A DNA stretch of 60,606 nucleotides, taken from Muribaculum sp. (GTDB lineage: Bacteria > Bacillota > Clostridia > Lachnospirales > Lachnospiraceae). Within the stretch, counting starts at the first letter, position 1. Every line of letters begins with the position of its first letter. The notes under the pieces were generated by a model. That model did not search any database. It worked only from the letters and a program-made list of their open reading frames with translations, and was not told the origin of the DNA. The DNA lies in NCBI GenBank assembly GCA_023663505.1, contig JAMPHH010000017.1, positions 1 to 60,606 of the forward strand, read 5' to 3'. Shown piece after piece: positions 51,586-60,518 of this stretch. Made by a program: the position numbers and the translations under genes.

Positions 51586-53853
51586 TCACCTGCTAAAGTA
51601 TTCAAGCTCCTGTTCCAGTGTCTCCGGAATGGGAGTTCTTGAATTCCGAAGCTTCTGTTCGAGCATTTCAAGCTGATGCTTTTTCTGTGCGCTGCGCAGT
51701 CTGTGGCGCGACAGGATCTCCGAATAGAGAGGATTGCTGTCCAGCTTGACACAGATGTCTGCCGAGAAGGGGCAGTAGGTAAAGAATATCCTTCGAGCCA
51801 CCTTATTCAATCTAGGCGAGCCATTGCCCTCGTACAAAACCCACTGTATGTAATCCCGCACGAACAATTCCTTGAAGCTGTTCTTCGCCTGTATGAGAGC
51901 TATGCGCAAACGCTCCTTGGCGTCGGAGCTAAGGTCGTGATTCTTCTTATAAAACTGGGCATAGTCGAAATACTCACTGGTGAGAGAGCTCTCGCTGATA
52001 TCGTTCCAACGGCTTCCCTGAATACGCTTGCACAGCTCCCAGCGAAACTCCCCTGTCATGCGCAGGATCGAGTTGGTCAGATCCTCCATATGGAAGATGG
52101 AAAGGCACATTCTTCCGGGAGTGTTGCGCTTCTTTCCCTCGATCTCCTGCCACAATGCGCCGCGGATACCTGCGTTGGGCAGCAGGATAAAGTCGGGCGG
52201 GCATTCGGTGTGGATCTCTGTTTTGCCCATGACGTCCATATGCTCCATGTCCAGTCCCGGTCTGTAAAATGCGGAATAGTCCACGCTGCGGATCTGCTCG
52301 AGAACCTTGGCGACCTTAGAGACGGTCACATAGGTGGAATCGAGGTTCTTTAAGGCGCTTTGGGCGGTAAAGAGAGGGCAGAAGGTAGTGACGCGCCCGT
52401 AGGTGATCTTGTTCACGGAGGGGAACATATTCTGCAGCTCATAATTGACCTTTGCCATACCGTTGCTCTCGAGGGTCATGAGATCCTTCTCTGTGACATT
52501 GCCGTTTAATTTTTGCTTGTGTATGAAATCCGTGTAATCCTGATCGAACTCATTTCGGCTGGGCTCCTTCTTGCCGTCGAAGATAGCCAACAGCCAATGA
52601 TAAAAGGTATAAACCCCCAGGGAGCCTGTGTCTGTGATGTTGGAGGCGATGTTGTAAAGGGTGATGGTATTGTCCATGCCCGCCAACTCCTCGTCCACGT
52701 AGCCAAAATACAGGAACATTCGCACGGGCAGGGGGATATCCTCCGTGCGCAGGGTCTGCTCGAAAATAGCGGTGTAGAGCACATAGAATTCAGAGGTGAG
52801 ATACCTTCGCAGGGCGCAGGCATTGTCCTCCATGGAGATCTTGTCGGGGAGCTGCGCATAGGCACGTACATGCTTGCGGAATGCGTCAGAAATCTCCAGA
52901 TCCTTTCCCGCAAATTCCAGAATCGTGTTCAGCGATCCGACGAGCTCCGCGGGAAGCATCGAGCTGTCAGCGGGCGCACTCTCCGCCTGAAGCGGCTTGT
53001 TGTCAAATTGCTGCATACGGTCTGCAAGCTGTTCATCGGAGATCGTCATTTTGCCCTTGAACTGCTCCGCCATTCTTCTGAGGTCACCCAACAGGGCGGC
53101 GGTGTCCTCGTCATTGGGGTCAAGCTTATGATACAGGGAGGCAAAGCAGTCAAACAGATCGTTGCCTGTCTCGTCAAAATAGAGGGCGGCAATCTGCTGT
53201 TGATAGCGGAACTGCTCGTCAAGCTGCGTCCATGCCTGTTGGAAATCCATGCTGCCGCGCTGAAGGACGCCAAGGGATACCGAGGGCTCTTGGATAAAGT
53301 CCTTGAAATGCTCACCCGAATAAATGTGGGCAAGCCCCAGATAAAAGTCGTTCAGCCAAGGCTCCTCCGCTTCCTCTTCCAAATAGGGCGTCAGCTCCTT
53401 CATGCCGTCCAATTGTCTCGGCGTGATGCGGTATCGCTCGCAGAGTGAGCTGTATTTCTCATAGTCATCTGTCAGACCGTGATACAGGTCGTTGCAGGTG
53501 ATCTCGGACACGGAACAGCGGTTCAGCAGAATATTGATCTGACTGCAGGCGGAGAGCAGGAAGAATCTCGCCACGTCCGCATTGCGCTGTAACAGATCGT
53601 TCAATATACTCACGCTAGAGAGGGGATAGGTGAAAAGCGTGGTATTCTCCACCGTGGTGTAGCTCAACAGGTGAACCTCGGAGCAGATCTCGCAGATTCC
53701 GATGACTCCTCCCTTGCCCAGTTGATAAGAACCGCCGGGGTAATCCACACGCACCTTGCCGCTCGCGATGAGGTGCAGGGCAGTCATGGGCTGCCCGTAT
53801 GTATAGATCGCTTTTCCTTTTTCTAATGTTATTCCAGCCATAGTTTCTCTCAT
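51586..53853 (-). CDS. Large protein with N-terminal cNMP-binding-like domain
   Basis: 755 residues, soluble. Residues about 5-110 follow the Crp/cNMP-binding jelly roll (GKAIYTYGQPMTALHLIASG, KVRVDYPGGSYQLGKGGVIG). No C-terminal helix-turn-helix follows. The remaining 640 residues are helical and not recognised; near the end are FVRDYIQWVLYEGNGSPRLN and KVARRIFFTYCPFSADICVK. I have a loose memory of such proteins as conserved in Lachnospiraceae without function. ATG 53853 follows GAGGTGGCG. It is divergent from the gene at 54056. Confidence 0.7.
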   Translation of the reverse strand: MRETMAGITLEKGKAIYTYGQPMTALHLIASGKVRVDYPGGSYQLGKGGVIGICEICSEVHLLSYTTVENTTLFTYPLSSVSILNDLLQRNADVARFFLLSACSQINILLNRCSVSEITCNDLYHGLTDDYEKYSSLCERYRITPRQLDGMKELTPYLEEEAEEPWLNDFYLGLAHIYSGEHFKDFIQEPSVSLGVLQRGSMDFQQAWTQLDEQFRYQQQIAALYFDETGNDLFDCFASLYHKLDPNDEDTAALLGDLRRMAEQFKGKMTISDEQLADRMQQFDNKPLQAESAPADSSMLPAELVGSLNTILEFAGKDLEISDAFRKHVRAYAQLPDKISMEDNACALRRYLTSEFYVLYTAIFEQTLRTEDIPLPVRMFLYFGYVDEELAGMDNTITLYNIASNITDTGSLGVYTFYHWLLAIFDGKKEPSRNEFDQDYTDFIHKQKLNGNVTEKDLMTLESNGMAKVNYELQNMFPSVNKITYGRVTTFCPLFTAQSALKNLDSTYVTVSKVAKVLEQIRSVDYSAFYRPGLDMEHMDVMGKTEIHTECPPDFILLPNAGIRGALWQEIEGKKRNTPGRMCLSIFHMEDLTNSILRMTGEFRWELCKRIQGSRWNDISESSLTSEYFDYAQFYKKNHDLSSDAKERLRIALIQAKNSFKELFVRDYIQWVLYEGNGSPRLNKVARRIFFTYCPFSADICVKLDSNPLYSEILSRHRLRSAQKKHQLEMLEQKLRNSRTPIPETLEQELEYFSR

Positions 53854-54055
53854 TCGCCACCTCGGTGACGTTCCTTTCCGTTCAGTGGGTTTTCACCCCT
53901 TGCATATAGTATACTACAAACTGATATAAATTTTCTACTGTACTTTTGATAAAAATGTGCTAAAATAAAAATACATATGTGTCAGTTTTGGTCAAAGGTC
54001 AGCAGCCTGACCATATGGCAGTGCAAGATTTGCAAGGGTATCCGGGAGGAGATAA

Positions 54056-54523
54056 ATGGAACAGGAAACAGAATCACGCCAGCAGCAGTTGGCGAAGTAC
54101 AAGGAGGAGCTCGTGCCGCTTTTGCGCTATCTGCCGTGGCTGGAGAAAAGTGCGGGCACAAGCGACGGCAGCAGGAATTACAGCGGGGACGATATGGGCG
54201 GGTGCGGAATGAGCTTTCCGGTCTATGACGGTACATTGCTTAGCTTTGTCAGGGAGGCGCAGAAGACCTCCTTCATGGATCGCAATTATCGTTACATCTA
54301 TACCCGCAACCGCATCAAAACCCCTGAGGACGAGCGCAAGGTGATACAGAACGCGGGGATCAAGGAGTGGGATCTGCTGTGCGGTATCCTGTCCAAGTAC
54401 GTGCTTGGCGGGCAGACCAAGGGGACGCTTTGGAGCGAGGCGGTGAAGGAGCGGATCTTTTATCAGGTGATAAAGAAAATGTGCGACATTATTGAGTATT
54501 GGGACAAGCCAATGGGAGTGTAA
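54056..54523 (+). CDS. Conserved protein, DUF6508-like
   Basis: 155 residues, soluble. The N-terminus is helical (SRQQQLAKYKEELVPLLRYL), then a Gly/Ser/Asp loop. After it come MSFPVYDGTLLSFVREAQKT, IKEWDLLCGILSKYVLGGQT and KGTLWSEAVKERIFYQVIKK. The middle and C-terminal parts recall DUF6508 proteins, from memory only. GGGAGGAGATAA precedes the ATG. It is probably co-transcribed with the TetR-type gene 34 nt downstream. Confidence 0.55.
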   Translation: MEQETESRQQQLAKYKEELVPLLRYLPWLEKSAGTSDGSRNYSGDDMGGCGMSFPVYDGTLLSFVREAQKTSFMDRNYRYIYTRNRIKTPEDERKVIQNAGIKEWDLLCGILSKYVLGGQTKGTLWSEAVKERIFYQVIKKMCDIIEYWDKPMGV

Positions 54524-54557
54524 ACGTTGATACGTCAGAGAAAGGGTATTGGTAACT

Positions 54558-55142
54558 ATGGGTGACAAATCGGTACAAAAGAAGCGTTATATTGTAGAGA
54601 CAGCCAGAAAGGTTTTTATGGAGAAGGGCTTTAAGAAGGTGACCATGAAGGATATCGTGGAGGCATGCGATATCAGTCGGGGCGGGCTGTATCTCTATTT
54701 CGAGAACACACAGCAGATTTTTATGGAGGTGCTCAAGCTCGAGAGCGAGGAGGCGGACGACGTGTTCTCAGGGAGCATCTCGGAGGACGCGACCGCGGCG
54801 GATATTCTTTTGCTTTTCCTCAAGGAACAGAAGAAGGAAATACTGCGCAAAAAGGATACCCTGACGCAGGCGATCTATGAGTTTTATTTTGAAAATAATC
54901 TGCCCAAGAAGGACAATGTGCTGAAGAAGCAGTTCGACTCCGCCGTGAAGGTGATCGAGAAGCTGATAGAGACAGGTGCGGAGAACGGGGAGTTTATCTG
55001 CGAGGACTGCGCGGGAACCGCAAGGAACATCATGTTCGTTTTGGAGGGGCTTAAGATCTCCGCCCAGACCATAGGCGTCACGGCGGAGACGGTTGACAGG
55101 GAGCTTCTCTATATTTTGCGCGGCATCGGCGCTGATGACTAA
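54558..55142 (+). CDS. TetR/AcrR-family regulator
   Basis: 194 residues. The N-terminal TetR helix-turn-helix is IVETARKVFMEKGFKKVTMK, then DIVEACDISRGGLYLYFEN. The helical C-terminus would bind a ligand. ATG 54558 has only a weak ribosome site (GGTAACT). It lies 33 nt upstream of purL without a clear terminator, so readthrough into purL is possible. Confidence 0.9.
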   Translation: MGDKSVQKKRYIVETARKVFMEKGFKKVTMKDIVEACDISRGGLYLYFENTQQIFMEVLKLESEEADDVFSGSISEDATAADILLLFLKEQKKEILRKKDTLTQAIYEFYFENNLPKKDNVLKKQFDSAVKVIEKLIETGAENGEFICEDCAGTARNIMFVLEGLKISAQTIGVTAETVDRELLYILRGIGADD

Positions 55143-55175
55143 AACAGTCAATAAGTTGGAGGAAACAGGAGAGCT

Positions 55176-58100
55176 ATGGGAAACGTAAGGCGTATATATG
55201 TGGAGAAAAAGGAGCCCTTTGCGGTAAAGGCGAGGGAGCTGCACGAGGAATTGAGGAATTATCTTGGCATCGAGGTGAGCAGGGTTCGGGTGTTTATCCG
55301 ATATGACGTGGAGAATATCTCGGACGAGGTGTTTGCGAGGGCTTGTAAGACCGTCTTTTCAGAGCCGCCCGTGGACGACCTGTATGAGGAGAGCATCGAG
55401 ATCCCCGCGGACGGGCATGTGTTCTCCGTGGAGTATCTCCCCGGGCAGTTTGACCAGAGGGCGGATTCAGCCGTACAATGCGTACAATTTTTAAATGAGA
55501 ATGAGAATCCGGTCATCAAGACTGCCACCACTTATCTGATTCAGGGCGATATCAGCGAGGAGGAGCTTGACAGGGTGAAGGCGCACTGCATCAATCCCGT
55601 GGACTCCAGAGAGACCGATATGGTCAAGCCGGACACCCTCATCACCGTGTTCGACGAGCCGGCGGACGTGGCTGTGCTTGACGGCTTCGCGGCGCTTCCC
55701 GAGGAGGAGCTTCGCAGGCTCTATGATTCCCTCGGGCTGGCGATGACCTTCAAGGACTTCTTACATATTCAGAAATATTTCCATGACGATGAAAAGAGAG
55801 ACCCCTCCATGACGGAGATTCGGGTGTTGGACACCTATTGGTCTGACCACTGCCGACACACCACCTTCTCCACGGAGCTTACGGAGGTGGAGTTTGGCGA
55901 GGGATATTACCGCTCGCCGATTGAGACCACCTACCAGAGCTATCTGGACACCAGAGCGGAGATTTTCGCGGGGCGCGATGACAAGTTCGTCTGTCTGATG
56001 GATCTGGCTCTGATGGCTATGAGAAAATTAAAAAAGGACGGGAAGCTGGACGATATGGAGGAGTCGGACGAGATCAACGCCTGCTCCGTCGTGGTTCCCG
56101 TGGAGATGGATTACGGCGATTACAAGGAGACGGAGGAGTGGCTGGTGTTCTTTAAGAACGAGACACACAATCACCCTACGGAGATTGAGCCCTTTGGCGG
56201 CGCGGCGACCTGTCTGGGCGGCGCGATCCGCGATCCGTTGTCTGGAAGGGGGTATGTGTATCAGGCGATGCGCGTGACGGGGGCGGCAGACCCCACGGTT
56301 CCCGTGTCCGAGACCTTGAAGGGCAAGCTCTCCCAAAAGCGGCTGGTGCGCGGGGCGGCAGGCGGCTATTCCTCCTACGGCAACCAGATTGGACTGGCGA
56401 CAGGCTTCGTGAAGGAGATCTATCACCCTGATTATGTGGCAAAGAGAATGGAGATCGGAGCCGTGATGGGCGCCGCTCCCAGAAAAAACGTCAAGAGAGA
56501 GACCTCCGACCCCGGAGATATCATTATCCTTCTGGGCGGACGTACAGGGCGCGACGGCTGCGGCGGGGCTACGGGTTCCTCCAAGGTACATACGGAGCAG
56601 TCGATCGAGACCTGTGGCGCGGAGGTGCAGAAGGGCAATGCCCCCACGGAGAGAAAGATACAGAGATTGTTCCGCAGGGCGGAGGTCAGCCGCCTGATCA
56701 AGAAGTGCAATGACTTTGGCGCAGGCGGCGTATCCGTTGCGATTGGAGAGCTGGCGGACGGTCTTGCGGTGGATTTGGATAAGGTGCCCAAGAAATATGC
56801 GGGACTGGACGGCACTGAGCTCGCCATTTCCGAGTCTCAGGAGCGTATGGCGGTGGTGGTTGACCCCAAGGACGTGCAGGAATTCTTGGGCTATGCCGCA
56901 GAGGAGAATCTGGAGGCTGTGGAGGTGGCTGTGGTCACGGAAGAACCCAGACTGGTGCTCAACTGGCGGGGCAAGAAGATCGTGGACTTAAAGAGAGCCT
57001 TCCTTGACACCAACGGGGCGCATCAGGAGACCTCCGTACATGTGGATATTCCCTCCGAGGAGGATAATTATTTAAGAAAATGGGCTGTTCCCGCGGTTGG
57101 CGATAAACTGGAGCAGGGCGACGTGAAGGGTGCGTGGCTCACCCTGTTGAATGACCTGAACGTATGTTCGCAAAAGGGCTTGGTGGAGATGTTTGACTCC
57201 TCTATCGGCGCGGGGAGCGTGCTGATGCCCTATGGCGGCAAATATCAGCTCACCGAGACCCAGTCCATGATCGCCAAGCTTCCGACACTTAAGGGCAAGA
57301 CCGACACCGTGACCATGATGGCATATGGTTTTGACCCCTATCTGTCCTCATGGAGTCCTTATCATGGGGCAATCTATGCGGTGGTTGAGTCAATGTCGAA
57401 GATCGTGGCGGCAGGCGGCGATTATCAAAGGATTCGTTTTACGTTTCAAGAGTATTTCCGCAGAATGACCAGTGACCCCAAGCGTTGGAGTCAGCCCTTT
57501 GCGGCGCTGCTGGGGGCTTATGACGCGCAGATTGGCTTTGGGCTGCCCTCAATAGGCGGGAAGGACAGCATGTCAGGCACCTTTAATGAGATTGACGTGC
57601 CGCCCACGCTGGTGTCCTTTGCCGTGGACGTGGCAAAGAGCGGCGATATCATCACGCCCGAGTTAAAGGAGCCCGGCAATGTGTTGGTGAGATATCAGAT
57701 CGAGAAGGACGATTTTGACATTCCCATGTATGAAGACGCGGCGAAGCTTTATGAATATATTCACGAGCGGATACAGGAGGGGAAGATTGTCTCTGCATAT
57801 GCCTTGGACGCGAGAGGCGTGGCGGCGGCAGTATCCAAGATGGCGTTCGGCAATCGACGGGGCGTCAGACTTGAGAATGAATTGACGGCTGATCAGCTGT
57901 TTGAGAATGCTATGGGAGACCTTCTGGTGGAAATGCGCCCGGAAGATGTGGAGCTGTTATTCAAGGGACATGTGGTGGGCACGGTGACTGAGGAGCCGGA
58001 CTTCGTGTACGGTGACGTCAGGATTACCATGGACGAGGCGTTGACGGCATGGACGTCTAAGCTGGAGAAGGTATTCCCCACCAAAGCCTTGAAGGGGCGT

Positions 58101-58961
58101 GACGCGGTGGCGAGCTCCTGCTACAAGGCGGATAAGCTATATGTCTGCAAGCACAAAATAGCCAAGCCCACAGTGTTTATACCTGTATTCCCCGGCACGA
58201 ACTGCGAGTATGATACCGCCAAGGCGTTTGAGAGCGCAGGCGCGAACGTTATCACGAGGGTATTTAAGAATCTGACGGCGGAGGATATCCGCGGGTCTGT
58301 GGAGGAGTTTGAAAAGTCCATTGCACAGGCGCAGATCATCATGTTCCCCGGAGGCTTCTCGGCGGGCGACGAGCCGGACGGCAGCGCGAAATTTTTTGCC
58401 ACCGCATTCCAGAACGAGAAGCTCAAGGAAGCTGTCATGAAGCTGTTAAATGAGAGGGACGGCTTGGCTTTGGGAATCTGTAACGGCTTCCAAGCATTGA
58501 TCAAGCTGGGGCTTGTGCCTTACGGAGAGATCGTGGGGCAAGGGGAGGATTCTCCCACGCTTACCTATAACACGATCAACCGCCATATCTCCAAGATGGC
58601 GTACATCAAGGTGGTTTCAGACAAATCTCCTTGGCTGAGGGGCGCCAAGCTCGGCGAGACCTATTGTAATCCTGCTTCCCACGGCGAGGGGCGTTTCGTG
58701 GCTCCGAAGGAGTGGCTTGAGAAGCTTTTTGCCAATGGACAGGTGGCTACGCAGTACGCCGACCCTGACGGCAATGTGACCATGGACGAGGAATTTAATA
58801 TCAACGGTTCCTATTGCGCGATTGAGGGAATCACCTCGCCTGACGGCAGATGCTTGGGCAAGATGGCGCACTCCGAGAGACGTGGTGATGCCGTGGCAAT
58901 GAATATCTATGGCGAGCAGGATATGAAGATATTTGAGTCAGGGGTGGAGTATTTCAGATAG
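55176..58961 (+). CDS. purL: Phosphoribosylformylglycinamidine synthase, long single-chain form
   Basis: 1261 residues. It makes FGAM from FGAR, glutamine and ATP. The synthetase domains hold SDHCRHTTFSTEL, KNETHNHPTEIEPFGGAAT, CLGGAIRDPLSGRG and GGRTGRDGCGGATGSSKVHT. The C-terminal class I glutaminase (about 990-1255) has VFIPVFPGTNCEYDTAKAFE, the nucleophile Cys in ALGICNGFQAL and the His of NPASHGEGRF. This single-chain form replaces purL/purQ/purS of Bacillus and is common in Clostridia. GGAGGAAACAGGAG precedes the ATG. It is separated from purEMND by 35 kb. Confidence 0.96.
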   Translation: MGNVRRIYVEKKEPFAVKARELHEELRNYLGIEVSRVRVFIRYDVENISDEVFARACKTVFSEPPVDDLYEESIEIPADGHVFSVEYLPGQFDQRADSAVQCVQFLNENENPVIKTATTYLIQGDISEEELDRVKAHCINPVDSRETDMVKPDTLITVFDEPADVAVLDGFAALPEEELRRLYDSLGLAMTFKDFLHIQKYFHDDEKRDPSMTEIRVLDTYWSDHCRHTTFSTELTEVEFGEGYYRSPIETTYQSYLDTRAEIFAGRDDKFVCLMDLALMAMRKLKKDGKLDDMEESDEINACSVVVPVEMDYGDYKETEEWLVFFKNETHNHPTEIEPFGGAATCLGGAIRDPLSGRGYVYQAMRVTGAADPTVPVSETLKGKLSQKRLVRGAAGGYSSYGNQIGLATGFVKEIYHPDYVAKRMEIGAVMGAAPRKNVKRETSDPGDIIILLGGRTGRDGCGGATGSSKVHTEQSIETCGAEVQKGNAPTERKIQRLFRRAEVSRLIKKCNDFGAGGVSVAIGELADGLAVDLDKVPKKYAGLDGTELAISESQERMAVVVDPKDVQEFLGYAAEENLEAVEVAVVTEEPRLVLNWRGKKIVDLKRAFLDTNGAHQETSVHVDIPSEEDNYLRKWAVPAVGDKLEQGDVKGAWLTLLNDLNVCSQKGLVEMFDSSIGAGSVLMPYGGKYQLTETQSMIAKLPTLKGKTDTVTMMAYGFDPYLSSWSPYHGAIYAVVESMSKIVAAGGDYQRIRFTFQEYFRRMTSDPKRWSQPFAALLGAYDAQIGFGLPSIGGKDSMSGTFNEIDVPPTLVSFAVDVAKSGDIITPELKEPGNVLVRYQIEKDDFDIPMYEDAAKLYEYIHERIQEGKIVSAYALDARGVAAAVSKMAFGNRRGVRLENELTADQLFENAMGDLLVEMRPEDVELLFKGHVVGTVTEEPDFVYGDVRITMDEALTAWTSKLEKVFPTKALKGRDAVASSCYKADKLYVCKHKIAKPTVFIPVFPGTNCEYDTAKAFESAGANVITRVFKNLTAEDIRGSVEEFEKSIAQAQIIMFPGGFSAGDEPDGSAKFFATAFQNEKLKEAVMKLLNERDGLALGICNGFQALIKLGLVPYGEIVGQGEDSPTLTYNTINRHISKMAYIKVVSDKSPWLRGAKLGETYCNPASHGEGRFVAPKEWLEKLFANGQVATQYADPDGNVTMDEEFNINGSYCAIEGITSPDGRCLGKMAHSERRGDAVAMNIYGEQDMKIFESGVEYFR

Positions 58962-58976
58962 AGGAGAGTGATTAAG

Positions 58977-59522
58977 GTGAGTCTTACGGATACAAGTCGA
59001 TTTATGAGTCTGATCCTGCGTCATAAGCCTGAAGCAATCGGAATCAGCTTAGATGAACATGGCTGGGCAAATGTTGATGAGTTGATAGCGGGAATCGCCA
59101 AGACTCATAGCTTCAATATGGATATCTTAGAGGAAATTGTCCGCACGGATAACAAGCAGAGATATTCCTTTAATGAGGATAAGACCCTGATCAGAGCTAA
59201 TCAGGGTCATTCCATTCCGGTGGACGTGGAATTGGACGAGGCGGAGCCGCCGGAGGAATTATGGCACGGCACGGGTGAGAAATATGTCTCCTCGATCGAT
59301 AAGCAGGGTCTTATTCCGAAAAGCAGGCTATACGTGCATCTGTCCAAGGACACGGAAACGGCGGTCAATGTGGGCAAACGTCATGGGAAGCCTGTTCTTT
59401 ACCGCGTCAAGGCAGGAGAGATGCACAGGGACGGCTATAAATTCTACCTGTCCCAAAACGGCGTCTGGCTGACCAAGGAAGTCCCGACGAAATATTTAGA
59501 GCAAAAAATTGAATTTTCATAA
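58977..59522 (+). CDS. kptA: RNA 2'-phosphotransferase (KptA/Tpt1-like)
   Basis: 181 residues. Tpt1/KptA transfers a 2'-phosphate from RNA to NAD+. Seen are SRFMSLILRHKPEAIGISLD, the core ELWHGTGEKYVSSIDKQGL (HGT motif), the RLYVHLSKDTETAVNVGKRH strand and VLYRVKAGEMHRDGYKFY. I prefer GTG 58977 because AGAGGAG lies at a proper distance; GTG 58968 is too close to it. It follows purL by 15 nt and is probably co-transcribed. The bacterial role is uncertain, since the eukaryotic tRNA-splicing substrate is absent. Confidence 0.9.
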   Translation: MSLTDTSRFMSLILRHKPEAIGISLDEHGWANVDELIAGIAKTHSFNMDILEEIVRTDNKQRYSFNEDKTLIRANQGHSIPVDVELDEAEPPEELWHGTGEKYVSSIDKQGLIPKSRLYVHLSKDTETAVNVGKRHGKPVLYRVKAGEMHRDGYKFYLSQNGVWLTKEVPTKYLEQKIEFS

Positions 59523-59603
59523 GAAAATTTGCAAGAAGAAAGACTTATATAGGGCGGTTACAATCCTATTCTACAAAATATGACATTTGTTGACTTTTAT
59601 TCC

Positions 59604-59726
59604 CGCGGGCAATGAGCCAAACGGCCATGCTTGCATGGACATTTGGCGAATGCCGCGAGGGTCAATACCCCGCTGCTTGCAGCGTTTCAAATTCCATGCC
59701 CCGTTGCTTGCAGCGGGGTTATTGAC
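59604..59726 (+). repeat. REP-like multi-hairpin element
   Basis: Hairpin I (59604-59657) nests CCATG-CTTG-CATGG inside GCCAAA/TTTGGC and CGCGG/CCGCG. Hairpins II and III (59661-59684 and 59699-59726) are each foldable around CTTG and also form an inverted repeat with each other (GTCAATACCCCGCTGC with GCAGCGGGGTTATTGAC). Parts recur at 37954-37977 and, in style, at 60411-60430. The element resembles REP/BIME-type intergenic repeats or an IS end, but no transposase is present. Confidence 0.65.
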
Positions 59727-59767
59727 TTTAAATATGATATACTTATTTATAGAAGCATCAAAGGATA

Positions 59768-59795
59768 TGTCAAATCACCTTCTTGATTCTATAAT
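59768..59795 (+). promoter_or_regulatory. Promoter of the 45-residue peptide gene
   Basis: TGTCAA, 16-nt spacer, TATAAT (59790-59795). The predicted leader folds (ACCCCCTCTATGTG with CATGTAGACGGGGG, about 59801-59843) before the ribosome site. Confidence 0.55.
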
Positions 59796-59876
59796 TTAGA
59801 CCCCCTCTATGTGTTTCAATGTTTTGGAGCATGTAGACGGGGGCTGAATGTCCCACGTAGTATGAAGGGAGGTAAA

Positions 59877-60014
59877 ATGATGGTATTGCTGGAATTATTA
59901 TGTAAGCTTGTTGGATTAGTCTCAAGTACCATGAATATATGGGAAAAAATCCACACTTACATAAAAAAAGACCCATCAGGTTTGGCAGCCAGCGATGGGT
60001 CGGAACGCAAATAG
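59877..60014 (+). CDS. Small membrane peptide, type I toxin-like (second family)
   Basis: 45 residues: one hydrophobic helix (MMVLLELLCKLVGLVSSTMN) and a charged tail (IWEKIHTYIKKDPSGLAASD then GSERK). GAAGGGAGGTAAA precedes ATG 59877. The 3' half is overlapped by a predicted minus-strand RNA (59963-60062) with its own promoter and terminator. Size, topology and overlap fit a type I toxin. The sequence is unrelated to the peptides at 13584 and 37698. Confidence 0.55.
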   Translation: MMVLLELLCKLVGLVSSTMNIWEKIHTYIKKDPSGLAASDGSERK

Positions 60015-60062
60015 TAATATTTGCAAATCCACAGGGGAGTGCAATATTGGCTCCCCCTTCTC
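59963..60062 (-). ncRNA. Putative antisense RNA to the 45-residue peptide gene
   Basis: The minus-strand promoter TTGACA-18-TATTAT (60068-60097) is followed by about 100 nt ending in a GACCCATC/GATGGGTC hairpin with a T-run of seven (59963-60001). It covers the last 17 codons of the peptide gene. The 5' part can form GGGGGAG/CTCCCC, which may also end the sense transcript (60031-60055). Confidence 0.55.
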
Positions 60063-60278
60063 AGTACATAATAACACTATTTTCTATCCTCTGTCAATTG
60101 CAATTCCAACAATTTCTAAATAAAATGGTGGCTTTGAAAAAGAAGTATCTTGGCTAAAGCTATGCTATCCCGTCTTAAGTTCAAGAAATAAAACGCCGAT
60201 ATAGCATATGAAGGACTGTGAGCAGATTTTTGTAATAATGAAACGGATTTCAAATTTTTTTATCAAGGAGGACACAAA

Positions 60279-60401
60279 ATGAACATGAATATTTATCAGA
60301 ATTACAGCCAATTTTACAGGGGAACAGAACCGCTTAAGACCTATGGAAGCAGCAAAGACAAAAAGGACACTCTGGTAAGATATGAATTTAATCAAAGATA
60401 G
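60279..60401 (+). CDS. 40-residue peptide of unknown function
   Basis: MNMNIYQNYSQFYRGTEPLK, then TYGSSKDKKDTLVRYEFNQR and a stop. A strong AAGGAGGACACAAA precedes the ATG. It may be the truncated start of a longer cytosolic protein, because a palindrome (60411-60430) follows within 10 nt of the stop. The 180 bp before it hold nothing recognised. Confidence 0.45.
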   Translation: MNMNIYQNYSQFYRGTEPLKTYGSSKDKKDTLVRYEFNQR

Positions 60402-60410
60402 GGTTTAATT

Positions 60411-60430
60411 CCCCGCAGCTTGCTGCGGGG
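60411..60430. repeat. Perfect palindromic hairpin
   Basis: CCCCGCAG-CTTG-CTGCGGGG, related to the hairpins at 59661-59726. No T-run follows, so it is more like a REP element than a terminator. Confidence 0.55.
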
Positions 60431-60518
60431 TAGTTCATTCAAGTCAGAAAAATTTTTACTGGTTTTCAATGCCACGATTCATGTATATATAAAAATGATA
60501 AGAATAAAGGAATAAGTT

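Noticed and set aside
53977..54228. 83-codon frame overlapping the start of the gene at 54056
   Set aside because: Out of frame with the better-supported gene and lacking a ribosome site.
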